Positions 50,272 to 59,264 of a DNA stretch of 64,000 bases are shown here, piece by piece. Numbering within the stretch: the stretch's first letter is position 1; each line of letters opens with the position of its first letter. The stretch is from Roseicyclus persicicus (GTDB taxonomy: Bacteria; Pseudomonadota; Alphaproteobacteria; Rhodobacterales; Rhodobacteraceae): the NCBI RefSeq assembly GCF_012395815.1, contig NZ_JAAZQQ010000002.1, positions 1 to 64,000 of the forward strand. Direction: 5' to 3'. The translations under genes and the position numbers were made by a program. The notes below the pieces were generated by a model, which searched no databases, was not told the origin of the DNA, and saw only the letters and a list, made by a program, of their open reading frames with translations.

Positions 50272-51779
50272 TGCAGCGCCGCACGTTCCTGCTCGGCACG
50301 GCGGCCCTGGCCGTCCTGCCCGCGATCCGCCTGGCCGCCCAGCCCGCCGCGCCCGCCTCGCTGATCGAGGTGGCCCGTGCGCTGGCCGCCGCGCCCTATC
50401 TGCCGCCCTCTGGCCAGCTGCCGCCGCCCTTCGCGGGGCTGACCTACGACGCCTATCGCGGCATCCGGCCGATCCCCGGCCGCGCCGCGATGCTGCCGCT
50501 CGGCGACGACTACGCGCTGGACCTGCTGCCGCCCGGCCTGTTCTTTCCCGACCCGGTCGAGATCGACCTGCCGGACGGCGGCGGCGGCTTTGCGCAGCTG
50601 CCGCTCACGCCGGCGCTGTTCGACTTCGAGCCGCGCTACTTCGACGCCATCCCCGACACCGCGCCCGGCGCGGGGTTCTCGGGCCTGCGCCTGCGGCATC
50701 CGCTGAACACGCCGGACGTCTTGGACGAGGTGCTGGTGGTGCAGGGCGCGAGCTACTTCCGCGCCATCGGGCAGGCGATGGTCTACGGGCTGTCGGCGCG
50801 CGCGGTGGCCATCGGCACCGGCGGCCCCGTCGCCGAGGAGTTCCCGCGCTTCACCCGGCTGCGCCTGCACCCGGCCGCCGACGGCGCGGTGCGCCTCGAG
50901 GCGGTGATCGACAGTCCCTCGCTCGCCGGGCACATGGACATGGTGCTGCGCCCCGGCGCGGACACCGTGACCGAGATCGCGGTGACGCTGATGCCCCGGC
51001 GCGAGATCGCCGACATCGGTGTCGCGCCGCTGACCTCGATGTACCTCAAGGGGCCGATGCGCGCCGCGGTGTCCGACGACTTCCGCCCGCGGGTGCATGA
51101 CAGCGACGTGCTGGTGATCGAGAACGGCGGCGGCGAACGGGTCTGGCGGCCCATCGCCAACCCCGCCCGGATCGAGACCTCGGCCTTCCTCGACGACGGG
51201 CCGGTGGGCTTCGGCCTGTGGCAGACGGCGCGGTCCTTCGAGGATTTCGAGGACAGCGAGGCGCGCTACCACGACCGGCCCTCGGCCCGGGTCGAGCCGC
51301 TGGAGGACTGGGGGCCCGGCGCGGTGATGCTGGTCGAGATCCCCACCGGCGACGAATTCATGGACAACATCGTCGCCTTCTGGCGCCCCGCCGCGCCGCT
51401 GGCCGCCGGCAGCGAGCACCGCTTTGCCTACCGCCTGACCTGGACCCGCGGCCAGCCGCTTGCCGGCACGGCGATGCCGGTCCGTCAGAGCCGCAGCGGG
51501 CGTGAGCACGACCGCCCCGGCACCCGCCGGTTCGTGGTCGATTTCGCCGGCCCGCCCGACGGGCTGGTCGCGGATGTGTCTGCTACGGGGTCGGCCGAGC
51601 TGATCGGCACCAGCCTGTTCCCGCTGCCCGAGGGGCGGGGCACGCGCGTCACCTTCCTGTTGACGCCGGGCACCGAGGACAGCATCGACCTGCGCCTCGT
51701 GCTGCGCGACGCGGGCGGCGCGGCGGCGAGCCCGGTCTGGCTCTACCGCTGGACCCGGGCGCGCGACGGCGGCGTCTGA
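50268..51779 (+). CDS. opgG: periplasmic glucan biosynthesis protein G/D
   Basis: This 503-residue periplasmic protein is required for osmoregulated periplasmic glucan formation, probably for branching or trimming. It carries a twin-arginine-type signal (MMQRRTFLLGTAALAVLP). Family landmarks are GLTYDAYRGIR, LPLGDDYALDLLPPGLFF, GASYFRAIGQAMVYGLSARA and PTGDEFMDNIVAFWRP. The first ATG overlaps the opgH stop; a second ATG follows at once. opgG and opgD paralogues are hard to separate; the Tat signal is more OpgD-like. Confidence 0.92.
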   Translation: MMQRRTFLLGTAALAVLPAIRLAAQPAAPASLIEVARALAAAPYLPPSGQLPPPFAGLTYDAYRGIRPIPGRAAMLPLGDDYALDLLPPGLFFPDPVEIDLPDGGGGFAQLPLTPALFDFEPRYFDAIPDTAPGAGFSGLRLRHPLNTPDVLDEVLVVQGASYFRAIGQAMVYGLSARAVAIGTGGPVAEEFPRFTRLRLHPAADGAVRLEAVIDSPSLAGHMDMVLRPGADTVTEIAVTLMPRREIADIGVAPLTSMYLKGPMRAAVSDDFRPRVHDSDVLVIENGGGERVWRPIANPARIETSAFLDDGPVGFGLWQTARSFEDFEDSEARYHDRPSARVEPLEDWGPGAVMLVEIPTGDEFMDNIVAFWRPAAPLAAGSEHRFAYRLTWTRGQPLAGTAMPVRQSRSGREHDRPGTRRFVVDFAGPPDGLVADVSATGSAELIGTSLFPLPEGRGTRVTFLLTPGTEDSIDLRLVLRDAGGAAASPVWLYRWTRARDGGV

Positions 51780-51781
51780 CG

Positions 51782-52519
51782 CTAGAGCGCCACCTGCGCC
51801 GCCAGCGGCCGGTGATCCGAGGCCATTCGGATCCCCGGCCCATCCAGCACCCGCGCCGACACCACGCGCGCCGGCGGCGTCACCAGCACCCGGTCGAGCG
51901 GCAGGACAGGCCGCCCCACCGGGAAGGTCGCCGGCGCCGGCCCCGCCAGGGGCAGGCCGGTGATCCGGCGCGACAGCGCCAGCCCGCCCCAGGGCCGCCA
52001 TTCGTTCAGGTCGCCGCACAGGATGGTCGGCCGCGCCGTGCGCCGGAACAGGTGCTGGCCGATGGTGCGCATCTGCGCCGCGCGCAGGGCCTGCGCCAGC
52101 GACAGGTGCGTGCCCACCAGCCGCAGGGCGCGGCCGCGCAGGGTGAGGTCGACCACCACCGCGCCCCGGTGGCAGCGCCCCGGCAGGTCGACCAGCGCGA
52201 TGTCCTCGACCCGCGCGTCGGGATGCAGGAACACGATCGTCCCGAGAAAGCCGTGGCTGCCGTCGCCCCAGCGGTGCGCGGCGTCGCCGTGGACATGCGA
52301 CAGCCCGGTGGCCGCCTCGACCTCCGCCAAGTCCAGCACGCCCCGGTGCGGCGGCACCTCCTCGTCGGCTTCCTGCAGGATCAGGGCGTCCTGCCCCGGC
52401 GGGCAGACCTCGGCGGCCAGCACGCGGGCGGTGCGGGCGGGGTCGACCACGCCGTCGTTGCCGCGCCCGCGGTGGATGTTCCAGCTGACGCAGGAAAACA
52501 GCGCCTCGTCCCGTGCCAC
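51782..52519 (-). CDS. endonuclease/exonuclease/phosphatase-family protein
   Basis: This is a 245-residue EEP-fold enzyme. FSCVSWNIHRGRG starts with the conserved Asn; ALILQEADEE holds the metal Glu; LVGTHLSLAQ, ILCGDLNEW and ASDHRPLAAQV supply the remaining active-site His/Asp/Asn residues. No signal peptide is seen. The substrate (nucleic acid or phosphoester lipid) cannot be told. It is convergent with opgG, with 2 bases between stops. Confidence 0.87.
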   Translation of the reverse strand: MARDEALFSCVSWNIHRGRGNDGVVDPARTARVLAAEVCPPGQDALILQEADEEVPPHRGVLDLAEVEAATGLSHVHGDAAHRWGDGSHGFLGTIVFLHPDARVEDIALVDLPGRCHRGAVVVDLTLRGRALRLVGTHLSLAQALRAAQMRTIGQHLFRRTARPTILCGDLNEWRPWGGLALSRRITGLPLAGPAPATFPVGRPVLPLDRVLVTPPARVVSARVLDGPGIRMASDHRPLAAQVAL

Positions 52520-52674
52520 GCGCCCCTCTGCCTCCCCCGGTCCCTGTCCCGTCCAAGGATATCGCCGCCGCGCGCCGCATCAAGGCGCGGGACCCGTCGC
52601 CGCACCCCGTTGAGACCGCGCGCCGCCGCGCCACCTCGCCCGGTGACGAAACCGGGCGCGAAGGGACGGCGGCG

Positions 52675-53544
52675 ATGGCGGGCAGGGGCAGGGCGGCGTG
52701 GCAGGTGCGGGATCCCAGGATCGCGGGCCTTGTCGCGCTGGTGGCCGGTGCGCTCAGCCCGCCGCCGGGGGCCGGGCGGATCGCGCTGGCGGTGCTCTTC
52801 GGCGCGGTCTGTCACGCGGTCTTTGCCGCGGCGGTGCTGGCGATGATCGTGGCCATGTTCTTCGGCCTGAGCGAGAGCTTCGGGCGCGTGCCCTGGCCCT
52901 GGGCGGCGCTGGCCAACGCCGCGCTGCTGGTCCAGTTCCCGCTGGCGCATTCGGTGCTGCTGACGGGGCCCGGCGGGCGCTGGCTGGCCCGGGTGGTGCC
53001 GGGGCCGCACGGGCAGACGCTCGCCACGACGACCTACGCCATCATCGCCTCGGCGCAGCTGCTGGCGCTGTTCGCGCTCTGGACGCCGTCGGGCATCGTC
53101 TGGTGGCGGGCGGAGGGCGGGGCCTTCTGGGTCCTGTGCGCGGCCTACGCGGCCAGCTGGCTCCTGTTGATGAAGGCCAGCTTCGACGCGGGCGCCGAGG
53201 TGCAGTCGGGGGCGCTTGGCTGGATGTCGCTGATGGCCGCGCGCCGCCCGGTGTTCCCCGACATGCCGGTGCTGGGCCTGTTCCGGGTGATCCGGCAGCC
53301 GATCTACGTCGCCTTCGCGCTGACGCTGTGGACGGTGCCGGTCTGGACCCCGGACCAGTTGGCGCTGGCGCTGGCCTTCACCGCCTACTGCCTTGCGGCG
53401 CCGCGCCTCAAGGAGCGCCGCTTTGCCCGGCGCTACGGCCCGCGCTTCGCGCAGTACCGCGCGGAGGTGCCCTATGCCGTGCCCCGGCTGCGCGGGCCGC
53501 TTGGCCGCCCGGCCCCGCACCGGCACGGCCCGCCGCAGGGGTAG
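52675..53544 (+). CDS. membrane methyltransferase of the isoprenylcysteine/MddA-like type
   Basis: This is a 289-residue protein with about six hydrophobic segments. The C-terminal region FRVIRQPIYVAFALTLWTVP and LKERRFARRYGPRFAQYRAEVP matches the SAM-binding pattern of ICMT/PEMT-like enzymes (R-x-P-x-Y, then E-x-R-F-x-x-x-Y-G-x-x-Y-x-x-Y). The overall layout is close to methanethiol S-methyltransferase MddA or NnrU-type proteins. AAGGGA precedes the ATG. The substrate is unproven. Confidence 0.72.
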   Translation: MAGRGRAAWQVRDPRIAGLVALVAGALSPPPGAGRIALAVLFGAVCHAVFAAAVLAMIVAMFFGLSESFGRVPWPWAALANAALLVQFPLAHSVLLTGPGGRWLARVVPGPHGQTLATTTYAIIASAQLLALFALWTPSGIVWWRAEGGAFWVLCAAYAASWLLLMKASFDAGAEVQSGALGWMSLMAARRPVFPDMPVLGLFRVIRQPIYVAFALTLWTVPVWTPDQLALALAFTAYCLAAPRLKERRFARRYGPRFAQYRAEVPYAVPRLRGPLGRPAPHRHGPPQG

Positions 53545-53658
53545 GGGCCAAGGGACCAACCCGCCGCCCGGGCCGGGTGACGGCGGCATCTGCCCCGCCC
53601 GCGGGCATAGGCTTGCGCATCCAGCCATCTGAAAAGGCTGGGAAATTCCGCAATTAAG

Positions 53659-53718
53659 TTGTCATCGTCAATTTTCTTGGCAGGATTGATAGAGATCAAG
53701 TAGAATCGGCAATGACAA
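53659..53718 (+). promoter_or_regulatory. sigma-70-type promoter flanked by a 7-bp inverted repeat
   Basis: TTGGCA at 53677-53682 and TAGAAT at 53701-53706 are separated by 18 bases, a good -35/-10 pair in an otherwise very GC-rich block. TTGTCAT (53659-53665) and ATGACAA (53712-53718) flank it symmetrically and may be operator half-sites. It would drive the gene at 53761. Confidence 0.6.
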
Positions 53719-53725
53719 TGATTAA

Positions 53726-53760
53726 CCTCCGCCATGATGTTTTTTCAAAAGGAGGAAAGC
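53726..53760 (+). promoter_or_regulatory. leader hairpin that can hide the ribosome-binding site
   Basis: CCTCC at 53726-53730 can pair with GGAGG at 53751-53755 in the leader RNA. The latter is the core of the Shine-Dalgarno sequence AAAAGGAGGAAAGC directly before the ATG at 53761. The 20-base loop is A/T-rich. This would sequester the ribosome site and could make translation conditional. Only five base pairs are certain. Confidence 0.35.
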
Positions 53761-54498
53761 ATGTTCACGAAGTCCTTGGGTCGGGGCGTTTTCGCCCTCT
53801 CCGCGTCGGCGCTGGCCCTGTCGGCCGCGCTTGCCCTCGTCTCGTCGGTGTCCCCGTATCCGGGGTTCCACGGCGTCGCCTGGGCCGAAGACACGGAGGA
53901 TCCGCAGGGTCCGCAGGGCGGCGGCGGCCAGGGCCAGGGTCAGGGCGGCCCGGGTAACCAGGGTGGCCAGGGCCAGGGCCAGGGTCAAGGCCAGGGTCAG
54001 GGCCAGGGCGGGCCTGCCGGCAGCGCCGGTGGCGGTCGGCCGCCGTGGGCGGCGGAAGGCATTCCCGAGATCGAGCTCGGGCGCCTGAGCGTGGCCCGGT
54101 CGCCCGATCACGTGCTGGACCGGGCCTATGACGAGGCGCTCCTGTCCCTCGCCGCGATGGCGGCCTTCTACAACCTGTCGCTCGACGAAATGATCACCGA
54201 GCTGTCTCTGAACTGGGACAACGTCTCGCTGCTCGACTCGCCGCTTCAGAACCTCGCCCTGCTGCGGGACGCGATGGATGGCGCCATCGACCTGTCGTCC
54301 TACGGCATCACCAATGACATCGACACGCTGATGGCGGTGTTCCTCGGGGTGGCGTCGGACAAGAACGTGCCGATCACCTGGGAAACGGCCTACGCGATCT
54401 CGATCATCTTCGAGATGCCGATGTCCGAGGCCGACGCCGCGGAGCTGGCTGCCGCGGCCGAGGCGATCCGCATCGCCGTCCTCGCCGGCCACGGCTGA
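53761..54498 (+). CDS. exported Gly/Gln-rich protein, paralogue 1
   Basis: This 245-residue protein has a signal peptide (MFTKSLGRGVFALSASALAL, cleavage near AWA-ED, about residue 42). A low-complexity Gly-Gln linker follows (about 50-85, QGQGQG repeats). The C-terminal 150-residue domain begins RPPWAAEGIPEIELGRLSVA and continues VLDRAYDEALLSLAAMAAFYNLS, then SPLQNLALLRDAMDG; it is helical and acidic. The perfect AAGGAGG fixes the start at 53761 over an ATG at 53734. It has a tandem paralogue downstream. No family is recognised. Confidence 0.75.
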   Translation: MFTKSLGRGVFALSASALALSAALALVSSVSPYPGFHGVAWAEDTEDPQGPQGGGGQGQGQGGPGNQGGQGQGQGQGQGQGQGGPAGSAGGGRPPWAAEGIPEIELGRLSVARSPDHVLDRAYDEALLSLAAMAAFYNLSLDEMITELSLNWDNVSLLDSPLQNLALLRDAMDGAIDLSSYGITNDIDTLMAVFLGVASDKNVPITWETAYAISIIFEMPMSEADAAELAAAAEAIRIAVLAGHG

Positions 54499-54508
54499 GC
54501 CCGGCCCC

Positions 54509-54553
54509 CGGCCTGCCGCCCGGTCCCCCGGGGCCGGCGGCAGGCCGATTTTT
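54509..54553 (+). terminator. intrinsic terminator between the two Gly-rich paralogues
   Basis: CGGCCTGCCGCC at 54509-54520 pairs perfectly with GGCGGCAGGCCG at 54536-54547, a 12-bp stem. ATTTTTC follows at once. This is a good Rho-independent terminator and implies that paralogue 2 has separate or read-through transcription. Confidence 0.8.
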
Positions 54554-54578
54554 CAGATCAGGTACAGGAGACATCGGG

Positions 54579-55361
54579 ATGTCATTGTTCAAGACAGAGC
54601 GCCCGGCCATCCGGAACGGGATTTCCATGCTTGCCGTTGCCGCGCTGATCGGCGCGGCCGCCCTGACCGTCACGGCGACGTCGGTGTCCGGCCCCGCATG
54701 GGCCCAGACCGGCGGCCATGGCGGTGGTGGCGGCGGCGGCGGCGGCCATGAAGAAGGCGGCCACGAGGAAGGCGGCGGTGGCGGCCACGGCGGTGGCGGC
54801 CAGGGCGGCGGCCACGGTGGCGGCGACGAGGGCACGGAGGGCGGCTCGGGCAACGGCCAGGGCGGCCAGGGCGGCCAGGCAGGGCAGGGCGGTGGCGGCC
54901 GGCCGCCGTGGGCCGCGGAAGGCATTCCCGAGGTCGAACTCGGGCGCCTCAACGTCGCGCGCGCCCCGGGTCACGTGCTCGACCGCGCCTATGACGAGGC
55001 GCTTGCGCAACTGGCGGCGATGGCGGGCTTCTACAACCTGTCCCTCGACCAGATGATCGTCGAGCTGCAGACCAACTGGGACGCGCTCGCCCTGATCGAC
55101 AGCCCGCTGCAGAACCTGTCGCTCCTGCGCGACGCGCTGGATGGCACCCTCGACCTGTCCGCCTACGGCATCACCAACGACCGTGACACCCTGATGGCGG
55201 CCTTCCTGGGGGTCGCCACCGACAAGGCCGTCCCGGTGACCACGGAGACGGTGATCGCCCTGTCTATCATCCTGGAAATGCCGATGTCCGAGGCCGATGC
55301 CGCCGTGCTTGCGGCCCGGGCCGAGGCGATCCGGCAGGCCGTCGTCATCGGCCACGGTTGA
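54579..55361 (+). CDS. exported Gly/His/Glu-rich protein, paralogue 2
   Basis: This is a 260-residue protein with the same plan as its upstream neighbour. The N-terminal hydrophobic signal ends near AWA-QT (about residue 42). The linker (about 44-105) is rich in Gly, His and Glu (HEEGGHEEGGGGG), which could bind metal ions. The C-terminal domain starts RPPWAAEGIPEVELGRLNVA and is about 75% identical in style to paralogue 1, including SAYGITNDRDTLMAAFLGVA. CAGGAGA lies upstream of the ATG. The two genes come from a tandem duplication in which the linkers diverged. Confidence 0.75.
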   Translation: MSLFKTERPAIRNGISMLAVAALIGAAALTVTATSVSGPAWAQTGGHGGGGGGGGGHEEGGHEEGGGGGHGGGGQGGGHGGGDEGTEGGSGNGQGGQGGQAGQGGGGRPPWAAEGIPEVELGRLNVARAPGHVLDRAYDEALAQLAAMAGFYNLSLDQMIVELQTNWDALALIDSPLQNLSLLRDALDGTLDLSAYGITNDRDTLMAAFLGVATDKAVPVTTETVIALSIILEMPMSEADAAVLAARAEAIRQAVVIGHG

Positions 55362-55381
55362 AATCCTGCAACACCGCACGA

Positions 55382-55414
55382 CCCGAAGCCGCGCCCCGCG
55401 CGGCTTCGGGCTTG
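55382..55414 (+). terminator. strong intrinsic terminator
   Basis: CCCGAAGCCGCGC (55382-55394) and GCGCGGCTTCGGG (55398-55410) form a perfect 13-bp stem with a 3-base loop, followed by CTTGTTC. It closes the Gly-rich paralogue unit. Confidence 0.8.
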
Positions 55415-55483
55415 TTCGGGGAGCCGACGCCTTGCTATCCAGCGGTAATTATCGCTTTCGCCCATGAATTTTACGAGGCCCCG

Positions 55484-56323
55484 ATGAAAGACACCCTGTT
55501 CGCCACCCTTGTCGCCGTGGCCTCCCTCGGGCTGTCCGCCGGGACCGCCGCCGCCGATGCCGCGGGCCCCCTCGCGCTCGACGGCACCGCCAGCACGCAG
55601 GCCTCGGTCACCTACGGCCCCTATCTGCGCTTCGAGATCGGCGGCGCCCTGACGACGCTGGGGGATGCCTACTGGCTGCCCCCGGGCCAGAGCGACCCGC
55701 AGATCGATTTCGACCTCGACGGTGACGACGTGGGCTTCGGCGCGATTGCCGTGGGCTTCGACTGGCAGAACGGGGTCCGGGCCGACCTCGCGCTCCTGCG
55801 CACCGGCGACATCGGCTTTGCCGGGCCCTGCGCCTCGGCTTCGGACGGCTCGCCCTGCGACGGCACGCAGCAGGCCAACTTCCTCGACCAGCACGCTGAC
55901 ATCTCGGACGGCTCGGTCCACAGCGCGGCCCTGATGGCGAACCTGTTCTACGCCCCGCTGGAGGCCCGCGGTTCGGCGGCGACCTTCCAGCCCTATGTCG
56001 TGGCCGGCCTCGGCCTGGCGCGGAACGCGGTGGACTACTGGACGCGGGTCAACCCGGCCGCCACCCAGCCCACCCGCACCTTCGGCTCCAACACCACCAC
56101 GGATCTGGCCTGGTCCATCGGCATCGGCGCGTCGTGGCAGCTGACCCGGCCCGGCGACCGCCCGATCCTGCTGGACGTGTCGCTGCGGCACTATGATTTC
56201 GGCACCGCCGTCGGCGGCTCCACCTCGGCCCAGCAGGGCGGCATCCCGCGCGAGCCGCTGACCTTCGAACTGACCTCGCAGGTCCTGACCGTCGGCCTGC
56301 GCATCCCGCTGCAGCGCTACTGA
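55484..56323 (+). CDS. outer-membrane beta-barrel protein
   Basis: This is a 279-residue protein with a signal peptide ending near AAA-DA (residues 22-26). The mature part has alternating amphipathic strands (YLRFEIGGALTTLG, GFGAIAVGFDWQNGVRADLAL, VLTVGLRIPLQRY) and ends in an aromatic residue, as in OmpA/Omp25-like barrels. Two Cys in the CASASDGSPCDG loop may form a disulfide. GAGG precedes the ATG. It is likely a porin-like or adhesin-like small barrel; the ligand is unknown. Confidence 0.72.
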   Translation: MKDTLFATLVAVASLGLSAGTAAADAAGPLALDGTASTQASVTYGPYLRFEIGGALTTLGDAYWLPPGQSDPQIDFDLDGDDVGFGAIAVGFDWQNGVRADLALLRTGDIGFAGPCASASDGSPCDGTQQANFLDQHADISDGSVHSAALMANLFYAPLEARGSAATFQPYVVAGLGLARNAVDYWTRVNPAATQPTRTFGSNTTTDLAWSIGIGASWQLTRPGDRPILLDVSLRHYDFGTAVGGSTSAQQGGIPREPLTFELTSQVLTVGLRIPLQRY

Positions 56324-56424
56324 GCGCCGCAAGCCCGGCCGCGCGCGCCGCGAATTGACAGCCGTCCCGCCGCCCGCCATCACGGGCGGCGAGGCGCCGC
56401 GGCGGCGCCGCGAGGCGTGCGGAC

Positions 56425-57699
56425 ATGCGACAGGACGGCCCGATTTCCCTGTGGGACACGACGGCGGAGGAGCGCGCGCCCGACCCGGCCGCAAGCCTGC
56501 CCGCGCAGGTCGACCTTGCCATCGTCGGCGGCGGCTACACCGGCCTGTCCACCGCGCTGCACGCCGCCGAGGCGGGGCTGTCGGCCCATGTGATCGAGGC
56601 GCACGGGATCGGGCAGGGCGGGTCGGGGCGCAACGCGGGCCTTGTCAACGCCGGCATCTGGCTGCCGCCCGCCCAGGTGAAACAGGCACTCGGCCCCGAT
56701 TACGGCCCCCGCTTCCTGCGCCGCTTCGCCGACGGGCCGCAGACCGTCTTCGACCTGATCGAACGCCACCAGATCCGCTGTGAGGCGACGCGCGAGGGCA
56801 CGATCCACGCCGCCCACGCCGCCTCGGGCCTGCGCGACCTCGAGGGGCGGCACCGCGAATGGGTGGCCATGGGCGAGCCGGTCGACCTGCTGGACGCGGC
56901 GGCCATGGCGGAACGGGTCGGCACGCGGGCCTTTCCCGGCGGGCTGCTCGACCACCGGGCCGGCACCGTGAACCCGATGGGCTATGCCCGCGGCCTCGCC
57001 CGCGCCGCGCGGGCGGCCGGCGCGGGGATCAGCACCGGCATCCGCGTCACCGGGCTGACCAAGGCCGGCGGCGGCTGGCGGGTGGAGACGCCGCAGGGTC
57101 CGGTCGCGGCGCGCGCCGTGGTGCTGGCCACCAACGCCTACACCGACACGCTGTGGCCCGGCCTTCGGCGCAGCTATACGCCGATCCACTACGTGCAGAT
57201 CGCCACCCGCCCGCTGGGGCCCGAGGCGGCGCATATCCTGCCCGGGCGGCAGGGCCTCTGGACCACCGCGCCGATCATGATCTCATTGCGCCGCGACGCG
57301 CGCGACCGGCTGATCCTGGGTTCCATGGGCCGGCTGATCGGCACCGCGCAGTCGGGGGTGACGGCGCGCTGGGCGCGGCGCGAGCTGGCCCGGCTGTTCC
57401 CGGGCCTCGGCCCCGTCGCCTTCGAGGAGGCCTGGGACGGCCAGATCGCGATGACGCCGGACCACCTGCCGCGCATCCACCGGCTGGACGAGGGGCTCTA
57501 TACCCCGATCGGCTACAACGGCCGCGGGATCACCACCGGCACCATCTTCGGACAGGCCATCGCCGGCCTGCTGACCGGCGCCGACCCCGCCGGCCTGCCG
57601 CTGCCGATGACCGACGTGGCGCCGGTCGCCTCGGCGCCCCTGATGCGGCGGGTCTACGCGCTGGGCTTTGCCGCGAACCAGCTGATCCGCGGCCTCTGA
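56425..57699 (+). CDS. FAD-dependent amine oxidase/dehydrogenase (DAO family, PuuB-like)
   Basis: This is a 424-residue flavoprotein. The FAD dinucleotide motif is [20 protein letters not shown] (near 31-50), followed by [20 protein letters not shown], the GSGRN type seen in gamma-glutamylputrescine oxidases and related enzymes. The C-terminal [20 protein letters not shown] contacts FAD. It oxidises a secondary or primary amine; the substrate is not evident. No putrescine genes lie next to it. It stands alone between the barrel gene and ihfB. Confidence 0.88.
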   Translation: MRQDGPISLWDTTAEERAPDPAASLPAQVDLAIVGGGYTGLSTALHAAEAGLSAHVIEAHGIGQGGSGRNAGLVNAGIWLPPAQVKQALGPDYGPRFLRRFADGPQTVFDLIERHQIRCEATREGTIHAAHAASGLRDLEGRHREWVAMGEPVDLLDAAAMAERVGTRAFPGGLLDHRAGTVNPMGYARGLARAARAAGAGISTGIRVTGLTKAGGGWRVETPQGPVAARAVVLATNAYTDTLWPGLRRSYTPIHYVQIATRPLGPEAAHILPGRQGLWTTAPIMISLRRDARDRLILGSMGRLIGTAQSGVTARWARRELARLFPGLGPVAFEEAWDGQIAMTPDHLPRIHRLDEGLYTPIGYNGRGITTGTIFGQAIAGLLTGADPAGLPLPMTDVAPVASAPLMRRVYALGFAANQLIRGL

Positions 57700-57931
57700 G
57701 CGCCGCCGTGCCGCCCCGAATCGCCGCCGCCCGCCCGTCCCGCCGCCCGGCCGCGCGCGGGGCCCGGCGCGGGGGTGCCCGGACGAAACCGGGCCGCGGA
57801 TCGGCGAAACCCGGCGGAATGGCGCCCGGGGCGCCCGAATCTGCGCTGTTTTCCAAGGCTTGCCAGTGTTCAGCCCGAAAGAATGTGCCTATAGTGACCG
57901 GGCCTGCGCTATCACGGGGGAGGGACGCCAG

Positions 57932-58216
57932 ATGATACGCTCGGAGCTGATCCAGAAGCTCTCGGAAGAGAATCCGCACCTCTACCAGCGCGATGTCGAA
58001 CGGATCGTGAATGCGATCTTCGAGGAAATCATCGAGGCCATGGCCCGCGGCGACCGCGTCGAGCTGCGGGGCTTCGGCGCCTTCTCGGTCAAGAAACGCG
58101 ACGCCCGCACCGGCCGCAACCCGCGCACCGGCGAAAGCGTGGACGTCGACGAGAAGCACGTGCCTTTCTTCAAGGCCGGCAAACTGCTACGCGACAGGCT
58201 GAACGGCGAGGCGTAA
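57932..58216 (+). CDS. ihfB: integration host factor subunit beta
   Basis: This is a 94-residue DNA-bending protein that pairs with IHF-alpha in recombination, replication and transcription. [20 protein letters not shown] is a textbook IhfB start; [20 protein letters not shown] holds the beta-arm Pro region (RNPRTGE) that inserts into the minor groove. A TATAGT upstream near 57891 could be a -10 element, but no well-spaced -35 is seen. It is followed by the LapA-like gene and trpF, an arrangement common in Rhodobacterales. Confidence 0.95.
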   Translation: MIRSELIQKLSEENPHLYQRDVERIVNAIFEEIIEAMARGDRVELRGFGAFSVKKRDARTGRNPRTGESVDVDEKHVPFFKAGKLLRDRLNGEA

Positions 58217-58238
58217 GACACCCGGGAGCACTCCGACC

Positions 58239-58607
58239 ATGGCCATCCTCAGATACCTCAAATACACCTTTCTCTTCGTCGTGGCGCTCGGGCTGGTGCT
58301 GATGGCGATGGCCAACCGCGAGACCGTGGTGCTGGAGGTGATTCCCGAGGATCTGGCCGCCTGGTTCGGCATCCAGTACGCGATCGAGATGCCGCTGTTC
58401 GTGGTGATCCTCGGCGGCGTGATGCTGGGCATCCTGGTGGGCTTCGTCTGGGAATGGCTGCGCGAGCACCGGCACCGGGCCGAGGCCAAGACCCAGAAGC
58501 GCACCGCGCAGGCGCTGGAGCGCGAGGTGCAGACCCTCAAGGGCCCCGCGCGCGACAGCCAGGACGAGATTCTCGCGCTGGTGGACGGAACCGGCACGGC
58601 GCGCTGA
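58239..58607 (+). CDS. LapA/DUF1049-family membrane protein
   Basis: This is a 122-residue protein with two transmembrane helices (about 6-25 and 47-70) and a charged, helical cytoplasmic tail ([20 protein letters not shown]). NRETVVLEV between the helices is the family hallmark. LapA is linked to lipopolysaccharide assembly control in E. coli. It lies 22 bases after ihfB and 7 bases before trpF. Confidence 0.88.
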   Translation: MAILRYLKYTFLFVVALGLVLMAMANRETVVLEVIPEDLAAWFGIQYAIEMPLFVVILGGVMLGILVGFVWEWLREHRHRAEAKTQKRTAQALEREVQTLKGPARDSQDEILALVDGTGTAR

Positions 58608-58614
58608 GCCGGCC

Positions 58615-59259
58615 ATGGACACAGCGATCAAATTCTGCGGCCTGACCCGGCCGCAGGACATCGACGCCGCGGTGGCGGCCGGGGCCCGCTACGTGGGCTT
58701 CGTGTTCTTTCCGAAATCGCCGCGCAACGTCAGCCTCGAGACCGCCCGCGCGCTGGCGCTGCGGGTGCCGCCGGGCGTCGCCAAGGTGGCGTTGACCGTC
58801 GATGCCGACGACGCCGCGCTCGACGCGCTGCTGGCGGCGGTGCCGCTCGACCTGTTGCAGCTGCACGGCCACGAAAGCCCCGCGCGCGTGGCCGAGGTCC
58901 GGGCGCGCCATGGCCTGCCGGTGATGAAGGCCGTCGGCATCGCCGAGGCGGCGGACCTGGCCGAGATCGACCGCTACCAGCCCGTCGCCGACCTTCTCCT
59001 GATCGACGCCAAGCCGCCGAGGGGCGCCGACCTGCCCGGCGGCAACGGGCTCGCCTTCGACTGGCGGCTGCTGGCGGGGCGGAAATACTGGACCAAGCCC
59101 TGGCTCCTGGCGGGCGGGCTCACGCCCGCGAACGTGGCCGAGGCGGTGCGCCTGACCGGGGCGCGGCAGGTCGACGTGTCCTCGGGCGTCGAGAGCGCGC
59201 CGGGGATCAAGGACGCGGACCGCATGGCCGCCTTCGCGGCCGCGCTCGGCGGGGCCTGA
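58615..59259 (+). CDS. trpF: phosphoribosylanthranilate isomerase
   Basis: This 214-residue TIM barrel catalyses the third step of tryptophan synthesis from anthranilate. [13 protein letters not shown] (catalytic Cys at 8), [35 protein letters not shown] and [14 protein letters not shown] are the expected motifs, and the catalytic Asp (near residue 138) is in LLIDAK. Normally trpB follows directly; here two sulfotransferase-like genes lie between. Confidence 0.96.
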   Translation: MDTAIKFCGLTRPQDIDAAVAAGARYVGFVFFPKSPRNVSLETARALALRVPPGVAKVALTVDADDAALDALLAAVPLDLLQLHGHESPARVAEVRARHGLPVMKAVGIAEAADLAEIDRYQPVADLLLIDAKPPRGADLPGGNGLAFDWRLLAGRKYWTKPWLLAGGLTPANVAEAVRLTGARQVDVSSGVESAPGIKDADRMAAFAAALGGA

Positions 59260-59264
59260 CCGCG

